Shown: one piece after another, positions 37,722 through 48,399 of the stretch | Layout: every line of letters starts with the position of its first letter | Numbering within the stretch: the stretch's first letter is position 1 | DNA from: Acidobacteriota bacterium | Lineage (GTDB): Bacteria; Acidobacteriota; UBA6911 | Length of the DNA stretch: 64,000 nucleotides | Direction: 5' to 3' | Assembly: GCA_016929335.1 (NCBI GenBank) | Contig: JAFGIY010000082.1 | Span: 62,001-126,000, forward strand | Program-made: the position numbers and the translations under genes | Notes under the pieces: generated by a model | Seen by the model: the letters and a program-made list of their open reading frames with translations, nothing else | What the model was told of the DNA's origin: nothing | Database searches by the model: none

Positions 37722-40142
37722 ATGGCAGATCAAACCGGAAAACACCAAAAAGGTGATGGCGAAGACGAAACTCTGAGCGCTGTGTCCTCTTCTACCAGTC
37801 AATCCCGGATGATTGGAGACTTCCGGATCATCCGGGAAATCGGATCCGGGGGAATGGGAGTGGTGTATGAGGCCGAGCAGCAGCACCCGAAACGGCTTGT
37901 CGCACTGAAAGTAATCAAGGGCGGCCGGCTCGTCGATGATCAGCAGGTTAAGCTCTTCGAACGCGAAGCCCAGGCCCTTGCAAGGTTGAAGCACCCGGGG
38001 ATCGCGGCAATTTATGAATCGGGTCGGACTCCCGAGGGCCAGCACTACTTCGCGATGGAACTGGTCCGGGGCGATACTCTCAAAGCCTATCTCGAGAGGG
38101 AGAGTTCGGATGGACCATTGACGGCGCTGCGGCTGCGCGAAAGGCTGGCGATATTCCGGAAGATCGCCGATGCCGTTACTTACGCCCACCAGCGCGGAGT
38201 CATTCACCGGGATTTGAAGCCTGCCAACATTATTGTCTTAAGAGAATTCGAGTCTTCTGATACGGGATCCGGACCTCAGGCTCCGGGCATTAAGATCCTT
38301 GATTTCGGGCTGGCGCGGATCACCGAGACGGACCTCGCGGTGACCACGATCGGCACGGAACTGGGAGCAATCCAGGGGACGCTTCCATACATGAGCCCCG
38401 AACAGGTGCGGGGCAATCCGGACGAAATCGATGTGCGCAGCGATGTGTATTCACTCGGTGTGATCCTGTACGAAATGATCGCCGGGCGGCGTCCGTATGA
38501 TGTGCACCGTGTCATGCTGCACGAGGCGGTGCGGATGATCTGTGAGACTCCGCCCGAGCCCCTGTCGAAATCCCGGAGTGGCGGGAAGAAACTGGACCGG
38601 GATGTTGAGACTATTATCGGAAAAGCGCTGGAGAAACCGGCGGCGCGCCGCTACCAGAGCGTTTCCGCGCTGGGAGATGATGTCTCAAGGTTTCTCACCG
38701 GACAGCCGATTCTCGCCAGGCCGCCAAGCATGGGATATCAGCTCAAGAAACTGGCAGGAAGGCATAAGGTTGGGTTCGGATTTGCCGCAGCAGTTGTGCT
38801 GCTGATCGCGGCGTTTGCCGTATTAATGTCGATCCAGGCTGAGAGGATCGCGCGCGAACGAGACCGCGCAGACCGCGAGGCCAGTGTATCAAAGCAGGTA
38901 TCGGATTTCATGCGAAGCCTGTTTCGGGCTCCGGATCCTTTTCGCGGTAAAGGGAAGGAAGTAACCGCGCGCGAAATACTCGATGAAGGTTCCAACCGGA
39001 TCGCCGTTGAACTTAAAGATCAGCCTGAGGTCAAAATGGAACTCGCGCTCCTGATGGGCAAGTCCTACAACGGCCTCGGATTGAGTGATAAAGCTGCACA
39101 ATTGGCCAACGTGTCTCTGGAGATCAGTCGCCAGAGGCTGGGGCAGGAGAGTGCGGCAACTGCCGACGCGCTCACTCTTCTTGGTGAGATCAGGATGAAA
39201 CAGGGCGATTTGGCCGCCGCTGAAAAACTGACGCAAGAGGGTCTCGAGATCAATCGGAGGCTGCGCGGTCCTGAAAGCATCCAGGTTGCGGAAGATATAA
39301 ACAACATTGCCACCGTTCATATCAACAAGGGTGAATGGAGGAAAGCCGAAGAAGGTTTCCGCGAATCATTGGCTATTTACCGAAAAGCCCTCGGAAATAA
39401 AGCGAATGAATCGGAGGACTTTGCAGCGGTGTTGAATAATCTGGGAATGCTGCTCAAATTTCAGAGGAGGATTTCGGAAGCTTTGCCGCTATATCTGGAA
39501 TCAACATCGATAACGCGCAAAATCTTCGGTCCGAACCATCCCTACCTTTCTTCGAGCCTCAACAACCTGGGGATGCTTTATATGGAAGTAAAGAATTACC
39601 CTGAAGCGGAGAAATTGCTTCAGGAGGCTCTTTCCATAGACCGGAAAGCGCTTGGCGAATCCAGAGCGGTGGCGATTACGCTGTCTAATCTTGGATCCTT
39701 AAATCTTGAACGCGGTCAGCTGTCTCTCTCTGAGGATTACCACAGGCAGGCGATCGCCATGGCTGAAAAAGTCTATGGTGAAAATAATCCGGAGCTGGCG
39801 GACTATTTTCAAAGGCTTGGCATTACTCTAACAAAGGAGAGGCAATTCCAGGAGGCTGAGGCAAACCTGCGCAAGGCTCTCAGTCTGAGACTTATGCAAT
39901 TTGCCCCGGATCACTTCAGAGTCGGCATAACAAATAGTGTTCTTGGCGCCTGTTTTGCCGACCAGAAGAAATTCAAAGAGGCCGAACCTTTGCTGGTGGA
40001 AAGCTATCCGATCATAAAAAAGCATTTCGGAAATGCCGGAGAAACCAGGGAAGCCGGTTTGCGGCTGATAGCTTTATACGAAAACTGGGGTAAAGCAGAT
40101 AAGGCCGGCGCCATTAAAGCAGAACTGGAATCGGTGAAATAG
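37722..40142 (+). CDS. Ser/Thr protein kinase with C-terminal TPR repeats
   Basis: GSGGMGVVYEAEQ, HRDLKPANII, DFGLARI, one TM (FGFAAAVVLLIAAFAVLM), tandem TPR; RBS GGAGG before ATG 37722. Confidence 0.92.
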   Translation: MADQTGKHQKGDGEDETLSAVSSSTSQSRMIGDFRIIREIGSGGMGVVYEAEQQHPKRLVALKVIKGGRLVDDQQVKLFEREAQALARLKHPGIAAIYESGRTPEGQHYFAMELVRGDTLKAYLERESSDGPLTALRLRERLAIFRKIADAVTYAHQRGVIHRDLKPANIIVLREFESSDTGSGPQAPGIKILDFGLARITETDLAVTTIGTELGAIQGTLPYMSPEQVRGNPDEIDVRSDVYSLGVILYEMIAGRRPYDVHRVMLHEAVRMICETPPEPLSKSRSGGKKLDRDVETIIGKALEKPAARRYQSVSALGDDVSRFLTGQPILARPPSMGYQLKKLAGRHKVGFGFAAAVVLLIAAFAVLMSIQAERIARERDRADREASVSKQVSDFMRSLFRAPDPFRGKGKEVTAREILDEGSNRIAVELKDQPEVKMELALLMGKSYNGLGLSDKAAQLANVSLEISRQRLGQESAATADALTLLGEIRMKQGDLAAAEKLTQEGLEINRRLRGPESIQVAEDINNIATVHINKGEWRKAEEGFRESLAIYRKALGNKANESEDFAAVLNNLGMLLKFQRRISEALPLYLESTSITRKIFGPNHPYLSSSLNNLGMLYMEVKNYPEAEKLLQEALSIDRKALGESRAVAITLSNLGSLNLERGQLSLSEDYHRQAIAMAEKVYGENNPELADYFQRLGITLTKERQFQEAEANLRKALSLRLMQFAPDHFRVGITNSVLGACFADQKKFKEAEPLLVESYPIIKKHFGNAGETREAGLRLIALYENWGKADKAGAIKAELESVK

Positions 40143-40209
40143 CAGATACAAGAAGGCATTCAGGGATAGGTGAGGGTAACTGGTGGCGGTGCGTTTTCAG
40201 CTTTCAGCT

Positions 40210-40305
40210 GTCAGCCATCAGTCGTCAGTCGTTTTTAACAGAAGATTTCTTTGCGTTTTGCTGAGAAGTTTTCCTGTTAAAAACAGCTGAGTACTGACGG
40301 CTGAC
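40210..40305. repeat. Imperfect about-32-bp inverted repeat (intergenic hairpin)
   Basis: gtcagccatcagtcgtcagtcgtttttaacag (40210-40241) versus ctgttaaaaacagctgagtactgacggctgac (40274-40305). Confidence 0.7.
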
Positions 40306-40488
40306 AGCCGAATCTGCCGACTCTCTGGACATGAAACCACCGATTCGTTCATCCCGTCTGCAAGCCTTCTTCCTTTTCATTCCCGGTCATCAAACCAGGC
40401 GCAATTTCGTTACAGTAAGCGCCATTCTTTTGGGTCACGATGACAGGTTGAGAGTTCAGCGGCGGGCCGAACAATTTCACATCTGATT

Positions 40489-40959
40489 TCAATCTTCCGC
40501 AGGAATCGCCCGGGCATTGGTCCACAACCGGCGATATTCCGCGCGCACACTTGAATCGAGCTTTTCCTCAAATTCCAGCGGCAGATTCAAGCGGATAATT
40601 AATTCCTGTGCATCCGACAGATCTCTCAGACGATGGGGAGCGGTCAGTCCGGAAGCCAGTTTAAGCTCGATAAGCTTTTCAAGCTTGATGATCCATAAAC
40701 CCTCTTTTTGAATGCGCGCTTCGGAAGGATTCGGGAACCTTACGGCCTTGGGTTTCCCGTCTCCCGGGTATTCGCCGGAGGTGACGATCTCGATTCTGAC
40801 GCCGGTTTGCGTATTCCGAAAAGACCCGGTCGCGCCTGTGAATGCCGGCAAATAACCTCGTCCCAAAAGGCATTCCCGGAATACCTGCAACGCCTCGGGT
40901 GTCATCAGGATAGCGATATCCTCGGTAAAGCGGCGGTACCCATAAGCCACCAGAGCCAT
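40489..40959 (-). pseudogene. Degenerate nucleotidyltransferase (AbiEii-like)
   Basis: Frame reads ...LVGELDEKGLDYAVIGGMALVAYGYRRFTEDIAILM upstream of the first ATG with no convincing start codon before the in-frame TGA; DxD motif altered to DIA. Confidence 0.5.
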
Positions 40960-41315
40960 GCCGCCAATAACGGCGTAATCGAGTCCTTTCTCATCCAGCT
41001 CTCCAACAAGCCTTTCCAGTGAAGCGTGGATGTCCCCTGAACCCCATAAAGAAGCGGCTCCCTTCCTGATAGCTGCGCCATATTGCGTCTGAAATATATG
41101 AAGGCTCGTTATCTTGCTTGAATTCCATCGGCTTCAGTATACACCTGTATCCCCGCCGGAGGCTTAATCTTCCAGCGAGGCGCGGCCGAAGGGCGGTTGG
41201 AGATCGAGTACATGATCAGCGGCTCCGTTTCATCGAGCCTTCAGTGTGAGCCGCGGTCCAATCCCCGCAAATTCCTTCTTGCCCGGCAAGTCCCAAAATT
41301 CTATCCTGCGAGCTG

Positions 41316-43124
41316 ATGAATCAGGAAATTATTGTTGTTCTAAGCATATTGGCCGGAGCCATCATTCTCTTCATTACGGACAAGTATAGTCCCGATGTTG
41401 TGGCTCTGCTAACGGTTCTGGCATTGATACTCAGCCGGACGCTCAGTCTATCCGAAGCGCTGGCCGGATTTGCCAATCCGGTTGTTATTACGATCGCAGC
41501 AATCTTCGTCATTACCGCAGGCTTAACGAATGCCGGAGTTGCCGCCAGAATCGGCGATTATCTGTTCCGCATTGCAGGCAAAAATGAAGCCCGTCTGGTA
41601 GCAGTAACCATGGGAGCTTCGGCGACTCTATCGCTTGTCATGAATAATATGGCTTCCGCATCTGTGCTGCTTCCCGGCCTGAGCAGCATCACGCGGCGGA
41701 GTGGAGTCGGTTCCTCGAAGCTGATGATCCCGCTTTCTTTTGGAACGCTTCTGGGCGGCATGGCAACCTTATTTACAACCATAAACCTTCTGGCCAATGA
41801 TGCCTTGCGTCAAAAGGGACTGGATCCTTTTACCTTCTGGGATTTTTTCAGCATTGGCAGCATTTTAAGCATCGCGGGAATTCTATTTATGGTGTTGCTG
41901 GGCCGGAAAATCCTGCCGGATCATCATAAAAGAGACCCTTTTGCGGCATCCCGCTCGACGGAAAGTCTGGTGGACCTTTACCGCATGGATAATCTTCTAT
42001 TCAAAGCTCCTATTCCTGAGGGATCTCCCCTGGATGGCGTCAGTATTGCGCAAAGCCGCTTGGGCAGGGATTTTTCTCTCAACGTCATCGGAGTGCTTCG
42101 CGGCCGAAGAATCAGACCGGCTCCGGGATCAGGCGAGATTCTGCGCGCCGGCGATTCGCTTGTGGTTGAAGGAAAACCGGAACACCTGCGGGCAGCTCAA
42201 GAACAGCTGGGACTGGCGTTCGAACCTGCAGGCCTGGATTCGGGAGTTGAATTGGAGGATCCCTACATCGGAATTGCGGAAATGCTGATTTCTCCGCGCT
42301 CCGGCGTTGCCGGCCGATCTTTGCGGGAAATACATTTCCGCCGGAAATATGGCCTTACGGCGCTGGCCATCATGCGCGAAGGCAAGCCTATTCTGGAGGG
42401 AATTCCGGAAACGCCTCTGCAATTCGGCGACGCGTTGCTGGTACAGGGCCCGCGCGCACGCATCGGAATGATGAATGAAGAACAGGACTTCATCGTGCTG
42501 GAGCATCCAGGCAATGCCGGCAACATCGGGCGTCCGGAAAAGGCGCTCTGGGCTCTGGTTGGAATCGGGCTGATGTTCCTGTTGGCCGGCTTCGGCATCG
42601 TGCCCATCGCGACAGCAGCGCTGGTGGGAGCGGTTGTGATGATTTTGTCGGGCGTTTTAAAAACCGATGAGGGATACCGGGCAATCGAATGGAAGGCCGT
42701 CATCATGGTCGGCGGTCTGCTGTCGCTTGGAACAGCCCTGGGCAAAAGCGGCGCCGCGGATCTGATATCACAAAGTTTTCTGCATCTTTTAGTCCCCCTG
42801 GGGAATGCGGCATTGCCTGCAGGTTTCTTCCTGATTTCCATGATCATGGCGCAGATCATATCCGGCGCCGCAACCACCGTCCTGATCACACCGATAGCCC
42901 TGAGCGCCGCGAGTCAAATGGGCGTCAGCGTTTACCCTGTGATCATGATGATTGTGTTGGGAGCTTCATCCGCATTTCTGACCCCGGTCAGCCATCCGGT
43001 AAATTTGCTCGTAATGAGCCCGGGAGGATACCGGTTCAGCGACTATGCGCGCGTCGGATTCTGCCTCGGTATCCTGATATTCCTGCTGTCGGCAATATTG
43101 GTACCCATCCTCTGGCCTCTGTAA
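41316..43124 (+). CDS. SLC13/ArsB-type permease with two TrkA-C-like (RCK_C) domains
   Basis: Multiple TM segments, SLVMNNMASASVLLPG, central GDSLVVEGKPEHLRAAQ and FGDALLVQGPRARIGMM. Confidence 0.88.
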   Translation: MNQEIIVVLSILAGAIILFITDKYSPDVVALLTVLALILSRTLSLSEALAGFANPVVITIAAIFVITAGLTNAGVAARIGDYLFRIAGKNEARLVAVTMGASATLSLVMNNMASASVLLPGLSSITRRSGVGSSKLMIPLSFGTLLGGMATLFTTINLLANDALRQKGLDPFTFWDFFSIGSILSIAGILFMVLLGRKILPDHHKRDPFAASRSTESLVDLYRMDNLLFKAPIPEGSPLDGVSIAQSRLGRDFSLNVIGVLRGRRIRPAPGSGEILRAGDSLVVEGKPEHLRAAQEQLGLAFEPAGLDSGVELEDPYIGIAEMLISPRSGVAGRSLREIHFRRKYGLTALAIMREGKPILEGIPETPLQFGDALLVQGPRARIGMMNEEQDFIVLEHPGNAGNIGRPEKALWALVGIGLMFLLAGFGIVPIATAALVGAVVMILSGVLKTDEGYRAIEWKAVIMVGGLLSLGTALGKSGAADLISQSFLHLLVPLGNAALPAGFFLISMIMAQIISGAATTVLITPIALSAASQMGVSVYPVIMMIVLGASSAFLTPVSHPVNLLVMSPGGYRFSDYARVGFCLGILIFLLSAILVPILWPL

Positions 43125-43200
43125 TCGACCACCCCTGGAAGGCGCGGCTTTGGTTTGCCCGTACAGCGCAGACTGCGGGCCGAATTTGAATATCTCGGGG

Positions 43201-43273
43201 TCGGGGTCGGTATCGGGGTCGTCTTTTAGTCATGGAGCATATCAATTGTGTTCGATCCCGATACCGATCCCGA
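43201..43273. terminator. Putative hairpin downstream of permease
   Basis: tcggggtcggtatcggggtcg (43201-43221) pairs with cgatcccgataccgatcccga (43253-43273). Confidence 0.35.
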
Positions 43274-43551
43274 AACAACTACTTCCATTCATCGCATATT
43301 TTCTCATTTCAACGGCTGCGCCTTGCTGCAAAGCTTCGAGTGACAGGGAAAGGCTCATTCCGTCTGCAAGAATTGCATCACCATCGCAGGATTTGCGCGC
43401 TTTCTCTTGGCGCCCAGTGTGGAAGCGATCTCCAAACAATTGACAGATCGCGACATACAAATTCATGGGGGAATGGGAACAGTTTTTGCAAGAAACCTGC
43501 TCTGTGGAGAAAAACCGAATGGTTGAAATTGAAACAGGAGAGAACAAAACA

Positions 43552-44145
43552 ATGAAATACGCGAAAACAATTCTGGTACTGTGTCTGTTTGTTGCCGCCA
43601 CAGTAAGTGCCCAGGCTCAAAGCGGCAGAGGAATGAGAAATGGCCCCCGCTATAACAGCGGTATCTGTCCAAGAATAAGCTCATCGACTCCATCGCAACC
43701 GTTGGACGTCGAGGAAACTGCAAAGCTTTTGTTAATGAGAGAAGAGGAAAAGCTTGCTATGGACGTGTACCAGGCCCTTTATCAAAAATGGGGAATCAGA
43801 ATATTCAACAATATCGCTGCCAGTGAAAAAAGGCATTTTGACGCCATTGGTAACCTAATCATCCGTTACGAGCTTTCGGATCCCGCAAAACCGGCGGCAG
43901 GAGAATTCACGGATCCCGATCTTCAAAAGATGTACGATGATCTTGTGGCCCAGGGGATGAAGTCTCTCGTGGAGGCATTCCAGGTCGGCGTGGCTATAGA
44001 AGAAGCGGACATCGAAGATCTGAGAGCAGCGATTTCAATAACGGATAATAACGATGTTTTGACTGTTTACGGGAATCTGCTGAACGGCTCGTTGAACCAT
44101 CTGGATGCATTCAACAGCCAACTCGACGCCAGGAACAATAATTAG
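43552..44145 (+). CDS. DUF2202-like (ferritin-like) secreted protein
   Basis: Signal peptide MKYAKTILVLCLFVAATVSAQA; LLLMREEEKLAMDVYQALYQKWGIRIFNNIAASEKRHFDAI. Confidence 0.85.
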   Translation: MKYAKTILVLCLFVAATVSAQAQSGRGMRNGPRYNSGICPRISSSTPSQPLDVEETAKLLLMREEEKLAMDVYQALYQKWGIRIFNNIAASEKRHFDAIGNLIIRYELSDPAKPAAGEFTDPDLQKMYDDLVAQGMKSLVEAFQVGVAIEEADIEDLRAAISITDNNDVLTVYGNLLNGSLNHLDAFNSQLDARNNN

Positions 44146-44303
44146 CATTTCGCCGGTTTTGATCGGGTGCAATATCCGGGGATGCGATAAATGTTCAGCA
44201 CATCGTGAAAAAAATGAAACAAGGACCGGTTTTGCATCATCCAAATCAATAAGGGATAGTTGGGTATGAATCGTCAAATCAGGAATGAATAAGAGGGATT
44301 GTT

Positions 44304-44918
44304 ATGTTGAAGAGATTTTTGGTTCTATTTTCACTCTGCCTGCTGTTGCTGCCGGCCGCTTACTCCCAAAGACGAGGCGGCGGGGGACAGGGTCAGGGAT
44401 CCGGTGGTGGACAAGACCAAGGTCAAGGGCAAGGAATGGGCCAAGGTCAGGGACAGGGTCAGGGACATCCCGGCATGTCGGGCGGTGATTCTCAAATGGA
44501 GCGGAAACGCATCCACGCTACACAGCAGCAGCGTGACCAGATACGCGATTGCGACAAATTGGCCGACGGCATTCGCAAACAGGCTCGAAAGATGTCTCAA
44601 GCTTCCGGGAAGAAATTTAATGCGGAAGAAGCAAACCAGCAGCACAGCCAGATCCGTAATCAGCTGCAAGCAATGGAGAAGGAACATGAACGCCTCATGA
44701 ACGGGCTTGACGCCGGGCAGCAGCAGGCCTGGCAGGAGCAAATCCGGAATATGAACCGGTACCGCGAGCAGCTCAAAGTGCAGCAGCAACAGATGGAAGC
44801 CGAGCTGCAGAATAATCCGGATCCCAGGCGCGTCGCCGAACAAGCCAAAGAAATGGAGAGAACAATGAATAACTGGAGAAACCAGTACCGTGTTCTTTCA
44901 TCCGAGGCTGCCCCCTAG
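44304..44918 (+). CDS. Secreted GQ-rich low-complexity plus Gln-rich coiled-coil protein
   Basis: Signal peptide; RRGGGGQGQGSGGGQDQGQGQGMGQGQGQGQGHPGM. Confidence 0.7.
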   Translation: MLKRFLVLFSLCLLLLPAAYSQRRGGGGQGQGSGGGQDQGQGQGMGQGQGQGQGHPGMSGGDSQMERKRIHATQQQRDQIRDCDKLADGIRKQARKMSQASGKKFNAEEANQQHSQIRNQLQAMEKEHERLMNGLDAGQQQAWQEQIRNMNRYREQLKVQQQQMEAELQNNPDPRRVAEQAKEMERTMNNWRNQYRVLSSEAAP

Positions 44919-44935
44919 TCCGCAACCCTCTGAAG

Positions 44936-44987
44936 TCGCGATCGGAATCGCTCTCGATATCGGCTGTCGACAGCGATTCCGACGCGA
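44936..44987 (+). terminator. Putative hairpin after GQ-rich gene
   Basis: tcgcgatcggaatcgct ... agcgattccgacgcga, followed by T-rich stretch. Confidence 0.4.
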
Positions 44988-45263
44988 TTTAATCTTCTTG
45001 AGAGAATCCTCGCAACCGAAACCCATCATCAACTAAGCCCGATCCGTCATGGGATAAATTGGGAAATGCGGCGGATGTCCCGGATTGCCTATATCCGCAC
45101 GCCATTCTTGAAGTAAAATCCCGCATCTGTAGCTTTGCGAAGCGGTCGAAAAAGGCAGAGCGCAGGCGGCCGATTGCAATTCGCTTTTGAGTAACCCTCC
45201 GGTTCTGCCGGAGTGATATTTACTTGAAGCAGACTGTTTTATCCGGTCGAGGAGCCGAATAGA

Positions 45264-46892
45264 GTGAATTGGATCAAAGGCATCAGCCATTACCAGCGCA
45301 TACGATCCGGCATGAACGCTTATTGCAGGACATCGCTGCAGACGGATTGGAAAAGCCGTATCCGGCAGGTTCTTGAGCATCGCGAATCGATCTGGCTTGA
45401 TACGCTGCGTAAAACGATATTCTCACAACCATCCAATCCTTATCACGAGATGTTCAGGATAGCCGGCTGCAGTCCGCAGGACCTGGCTCAATTGGTTCAC
45501 CAGCGCGGCATTGAAGAAGCACTAAAAGCAATCCGCCGTTCGGGAGTCTACCTGGATCATGATGAATTCAAGGGCTTCAAGCCTGTTGTGCGTTCGGGCA
45601 AAGTGATCCCTTCCGCGCCCGGGAGCTTCGCGAACCCGATTGTAGCCGGCTGGTTTCATGGCAGCAGCGGAGGCAGCCGAAGCGCCGGAACGATGACCTG
45701 CACGGGAACAGAGCAGCTGGCCTATCTCACCGGTTACGCTGCATTGAACGCGGAGGAGTTCGGATTGAATGAAATCCCATATGTGATTGCCCGTCCGACG
45801 CTCCCCTCGATTGCAGGACTCCTCTTTTGCCTCCTTTACTCTCGCATAGGGTGCGCTGTCGGCCCCTGGTTTTCCTTTGGCGGTAAGTTTTCCAATTCGT
45901 TCCACTATCGTCTATTGACAAAATATATCGTGGCACTCGCGCGATGGCATGGCGCCGGTGCCCCTTTTCCCCGATATCTTCCGCCAAACGATTTTTCACC
46001 CGTCGCCCGCTGGATTGCCCGGCTGCCGAAAAAGGAACGGCGATGCGCCCTGCAGGCAGTTGCCAGTACCGGCGTGAGGATTGCGTCTGCAGCGATGGCG
46101 GAAAACCTGGATATCAGCGGCACTCTGTTTTTTTCGGGAGGTGAAGCTCTCACCGAGGGAAAGAGGCGCGCCGTGGAAGCTGCAGGAGTGGAAGTTTTTC
46201 CCGCCTACTGGATTTCGGAAATCGGGCAGATCGGGCATTCCTGCAGGCGGATGAACACCGGGAATTGCGTCCATCTCTTCAAGGATTCCATCGCAGTCAT
46301 TTCCGAGGCACGGACTGCACCCTTTTCGCAAACCGGCGTGAATTCTCTGCTTTTCACCACACTATTGCCGCATGCGCCCTATGTATTCATAAACGTGGAA
46401 ATGCAGGATGCCGGGCTGTTGGAGGAAAGATCCTGTGATTGCGTATATGGCCGAATGGGATTCACCCACCAGATCAGCGGCATTTTCAGCCATGGCAAGC
46501 TCACGGGCCAGGGAATGACGCTCGTCGGCACGGAAATTGTGCGAATTCTGGAACAGGATCTGCCGTCCCGGTTCGGCGGCTGTCCTGGAGATTACCAGTT
46601 GATCGAGCAGGAAGGTTCAACCCAGACTGAAATTGTCCTCCGCATCAGCCCGCGAGCCGCCGTTCAATCTCCGGAGATTGTAAAGCGGTACTTCATGCAA
46701 TCACTCCGTGGGTACCACGGAGGCACGCTGGCTTCACACGTTTGGGAGCACTCCGATGCGCTGAAGGCGATTATCGCCGAGCCGGAGCTGACAAAGGCGG
46801 GCAAGCTGCTCCCTCTTCATCTGAATAAAATTTCCAAAGATTACAGCATGAGCAAGAGCGCACCGGAGAAAGAGTCCGGCGACAGCAAATAA
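45264..46892 (+). CDS. PaaK/LuxE-like acyl-activating (AMP-forming) enzyme (GTG start)
   Basis: GWFHGSSGGSRSAGTMTCTGTEQLAYL, FFSGGEALTEGKRRAVEAAGVEVFPAYWISEIGQIGHSC; overall PaaK-like layout. Confidence 0.7.
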   Translation: MNWIKGISHYQRIRSGMNAYCRTSLQTDWKSRIRQVLEHRESIWLDTLRKTIFSQPSNPYHEMFRIAGCSPQDLAQLVHQRGIEEALKAIRRSGVYLDHDEFKGFKPVVRSGKVIPSAPGSFANPIVAGWFHGSSGGSRSAGTMTCTGTEQLAYLTGYAALNAEEFGLNEIPYVIARPTLPSIAGLLFCLLYSRIGCAVGPWFSFGGKFSNSFHYRLLTKYIVALARWHGAGAPFPRYLPPNDFSPVARWIARLPKKERRCALQAVASTGVRIASAAMAENLDISGTLFFSGGEALTEGKRRAVEAAGVEVFPAYWISEIGQIGHSCRRMNTGNCVHLFKDSIAVISEARTAPFSQTGVNSLLFTTLLPHAPYVFINVEMQDAGLLEERSCDCVYGRMGFTHQISGIFSHGKLTGQGMTLVGTEIVRILEQDLPSRFGGCPGDYQLIEQEGSTQTEIVLRISPRAAVQSPEIVKRYFMQSLRGYHGGTLASHVWEHSDALKAIIAEPELTKAGKLLPLHLNKISKDYSMSKSAPEKESGDSK

Positions 46893-46943
46893 TCATCATA
46901 CGGCAGAGCCGGAGGGTGTATGGCTGCTAGTTCTTTAAAAGGA

Positions 46944-48338
46944 TTAATCCTGGACGCTTGCATCTCCTTTCGACTTTTTTGCGGCAATTTCATTTTGCAT
47001 CTGTAGGACCTGCGCATCATCAATCCTATATCCAAAGTAAAAAGCAATTACAGCAATCGCGCCAACTGCCGCCGGCACAATCGTCATAAGGTTATTAATG
47101 CCGTTGATCACGCGTGGTGTGGGATCGGCATTGGCAACAAATTGTATTGCCACCAGCCCCAAAGCTATGACGGCGCTTCTGATCAGCACTCCGATTTTGG
47201 CGGAGAAAGCTATCAACGACATTGCGAAAGCCCTGATGTTTGCTCCTGTTTTCCATTCCCCGTAGACAACGGTGTCGGAAAATAGAGCGGTGCTCAGGGC
47301 TCCCGGCACGTTCGCGAATAAAAACGAAATGGAAAGCACAATGGTGAAGCCCCAGCTGCTTCCCCCGAATATTCTTGCCGCCGCACAAGACAAGGCGGAC
47401 AGGGCAAGAAAGATCCAGTAGCATTTGCGTTTCCCGATCCTGGTGCCGATCCAGGAAGCGGCCGATGCGCCTAACAGCCCGCCAACGCTGGTGCAAAACA
47501 GAAATACGGACAGAAAAGCGTCATTGTGCAGCACATACGCAAAGTAATAGGTGGCAAAACTCGCAATAATAAACAGAGAGCCGTTTCTGAACGATTCAGC
47601 CAGCGTCAACCGCAGCAGTGGAGGATTCTTGCAAATCAGCCCGATCATCTTTGCCACTGATTGTCTGGATTCATTCTTCGGAGCATCCGCGGTCAATTCA
47701 TCGTAGGGATCTCTTCCGGCAGTGATTTTATAAACATAATAGTATCCAACGATCATCAGGAACGCATAAACACCCACGGCAACTGTCAAACCTGCCATCT
47801 CGCCGGTGCGGGCGCCGAAAAACATAATCATGGGCACCGCGGTGGCTGAGAATATCAGACTCCCGACTGTGATGCCCTGTGCTCTGTTCGCCGATAAAAT
47901 CGTCTGTTCATCCGGCAGGCGGCTTAATCTGCCTACCATGGCGCCGCTGGCAGTAAACGCTATGTTCCATATGAGATGGCTTGCGATGAAGGCAATGATA
48001 ATGATAGTCGCCGCCATAGGATCGCTTCCGATCTTTACAAACTGTAAAACGAACAGGACGGCAACAAGCGGCGGACCGACCAGAAACCAGGAACGGTATT
48101 TCCCGCCGAACCTCAAGTTCACTCGTTGAAGAATCACGCCGGCAACAAGGGAACACACGGTATCGACCAGGCTCGTGATTAATACGATCTGGCCCACGAT
48201 AGCCAATGAGAATTGAGCATAATCGGTAAGGAATTTCGGGAAAAAAACCAGTTCCATGTTTACCAGCAACATGAAAAACAAATCCGCTATTCCGTAGGTG
48301 TACAGCAATGATCGATTCAGCCTCTCCGTCATCGGCAT
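46944..48338 (-). CDS. GPH/MFS-type sugar:cation symporter
   Basis: 12-TM profile; YTYGIADLFFMLLVNMELVFFPKFLTDYAQFSL, ATYYFAYVLHNDAFLSVFLFCTSVGGLLGA. Confidence 0.8.
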   Translation of the reverse strand: MPMTERLNRSLLYTYGIADLFFMLLVNMELVFFPKFLTDYAQFSLAIVGQIVLITSLVDTVCSLVAGVILQRVNLRFGGKYRSWFLVGPPLVAVLFVLQFVKIGSDPMAATIIIIAFIASHLIWNIAFTASGAMVGRLSRLPDEQTILSANRAQGITVGSLIFSATAVPMIMFFGARTGEMAGLTVAVGVYAFLMIVGYYYVYKITAGRDPYDELTADAPKNESRQSVAKMIGLICKNPPLLRLTLAESFRNGSLFIIASFATYYFAYVLHNDAFLSVFLFCTSVGGLLGASAASWIGTRIGKRKCYWIFLALSALSCAAARIFGGSSWGFTIVLSISFLFANVPGALSTALFSDTVVYGEWKTGANIRAFAMSLIAFSAKIGVLIRSAVIALGLVAIQFVANADPTPRVINGINNLMTIVPAAVGAIAVIAFYFGYRIDDAQVLQMQNEIAAKKSKGDASVQD

Positions 48339-48399
48339 CCTCCCTCCAGAAGATGGACAAAATGATTATGTCGCACTCATACCATAGACACCCGTTGCT

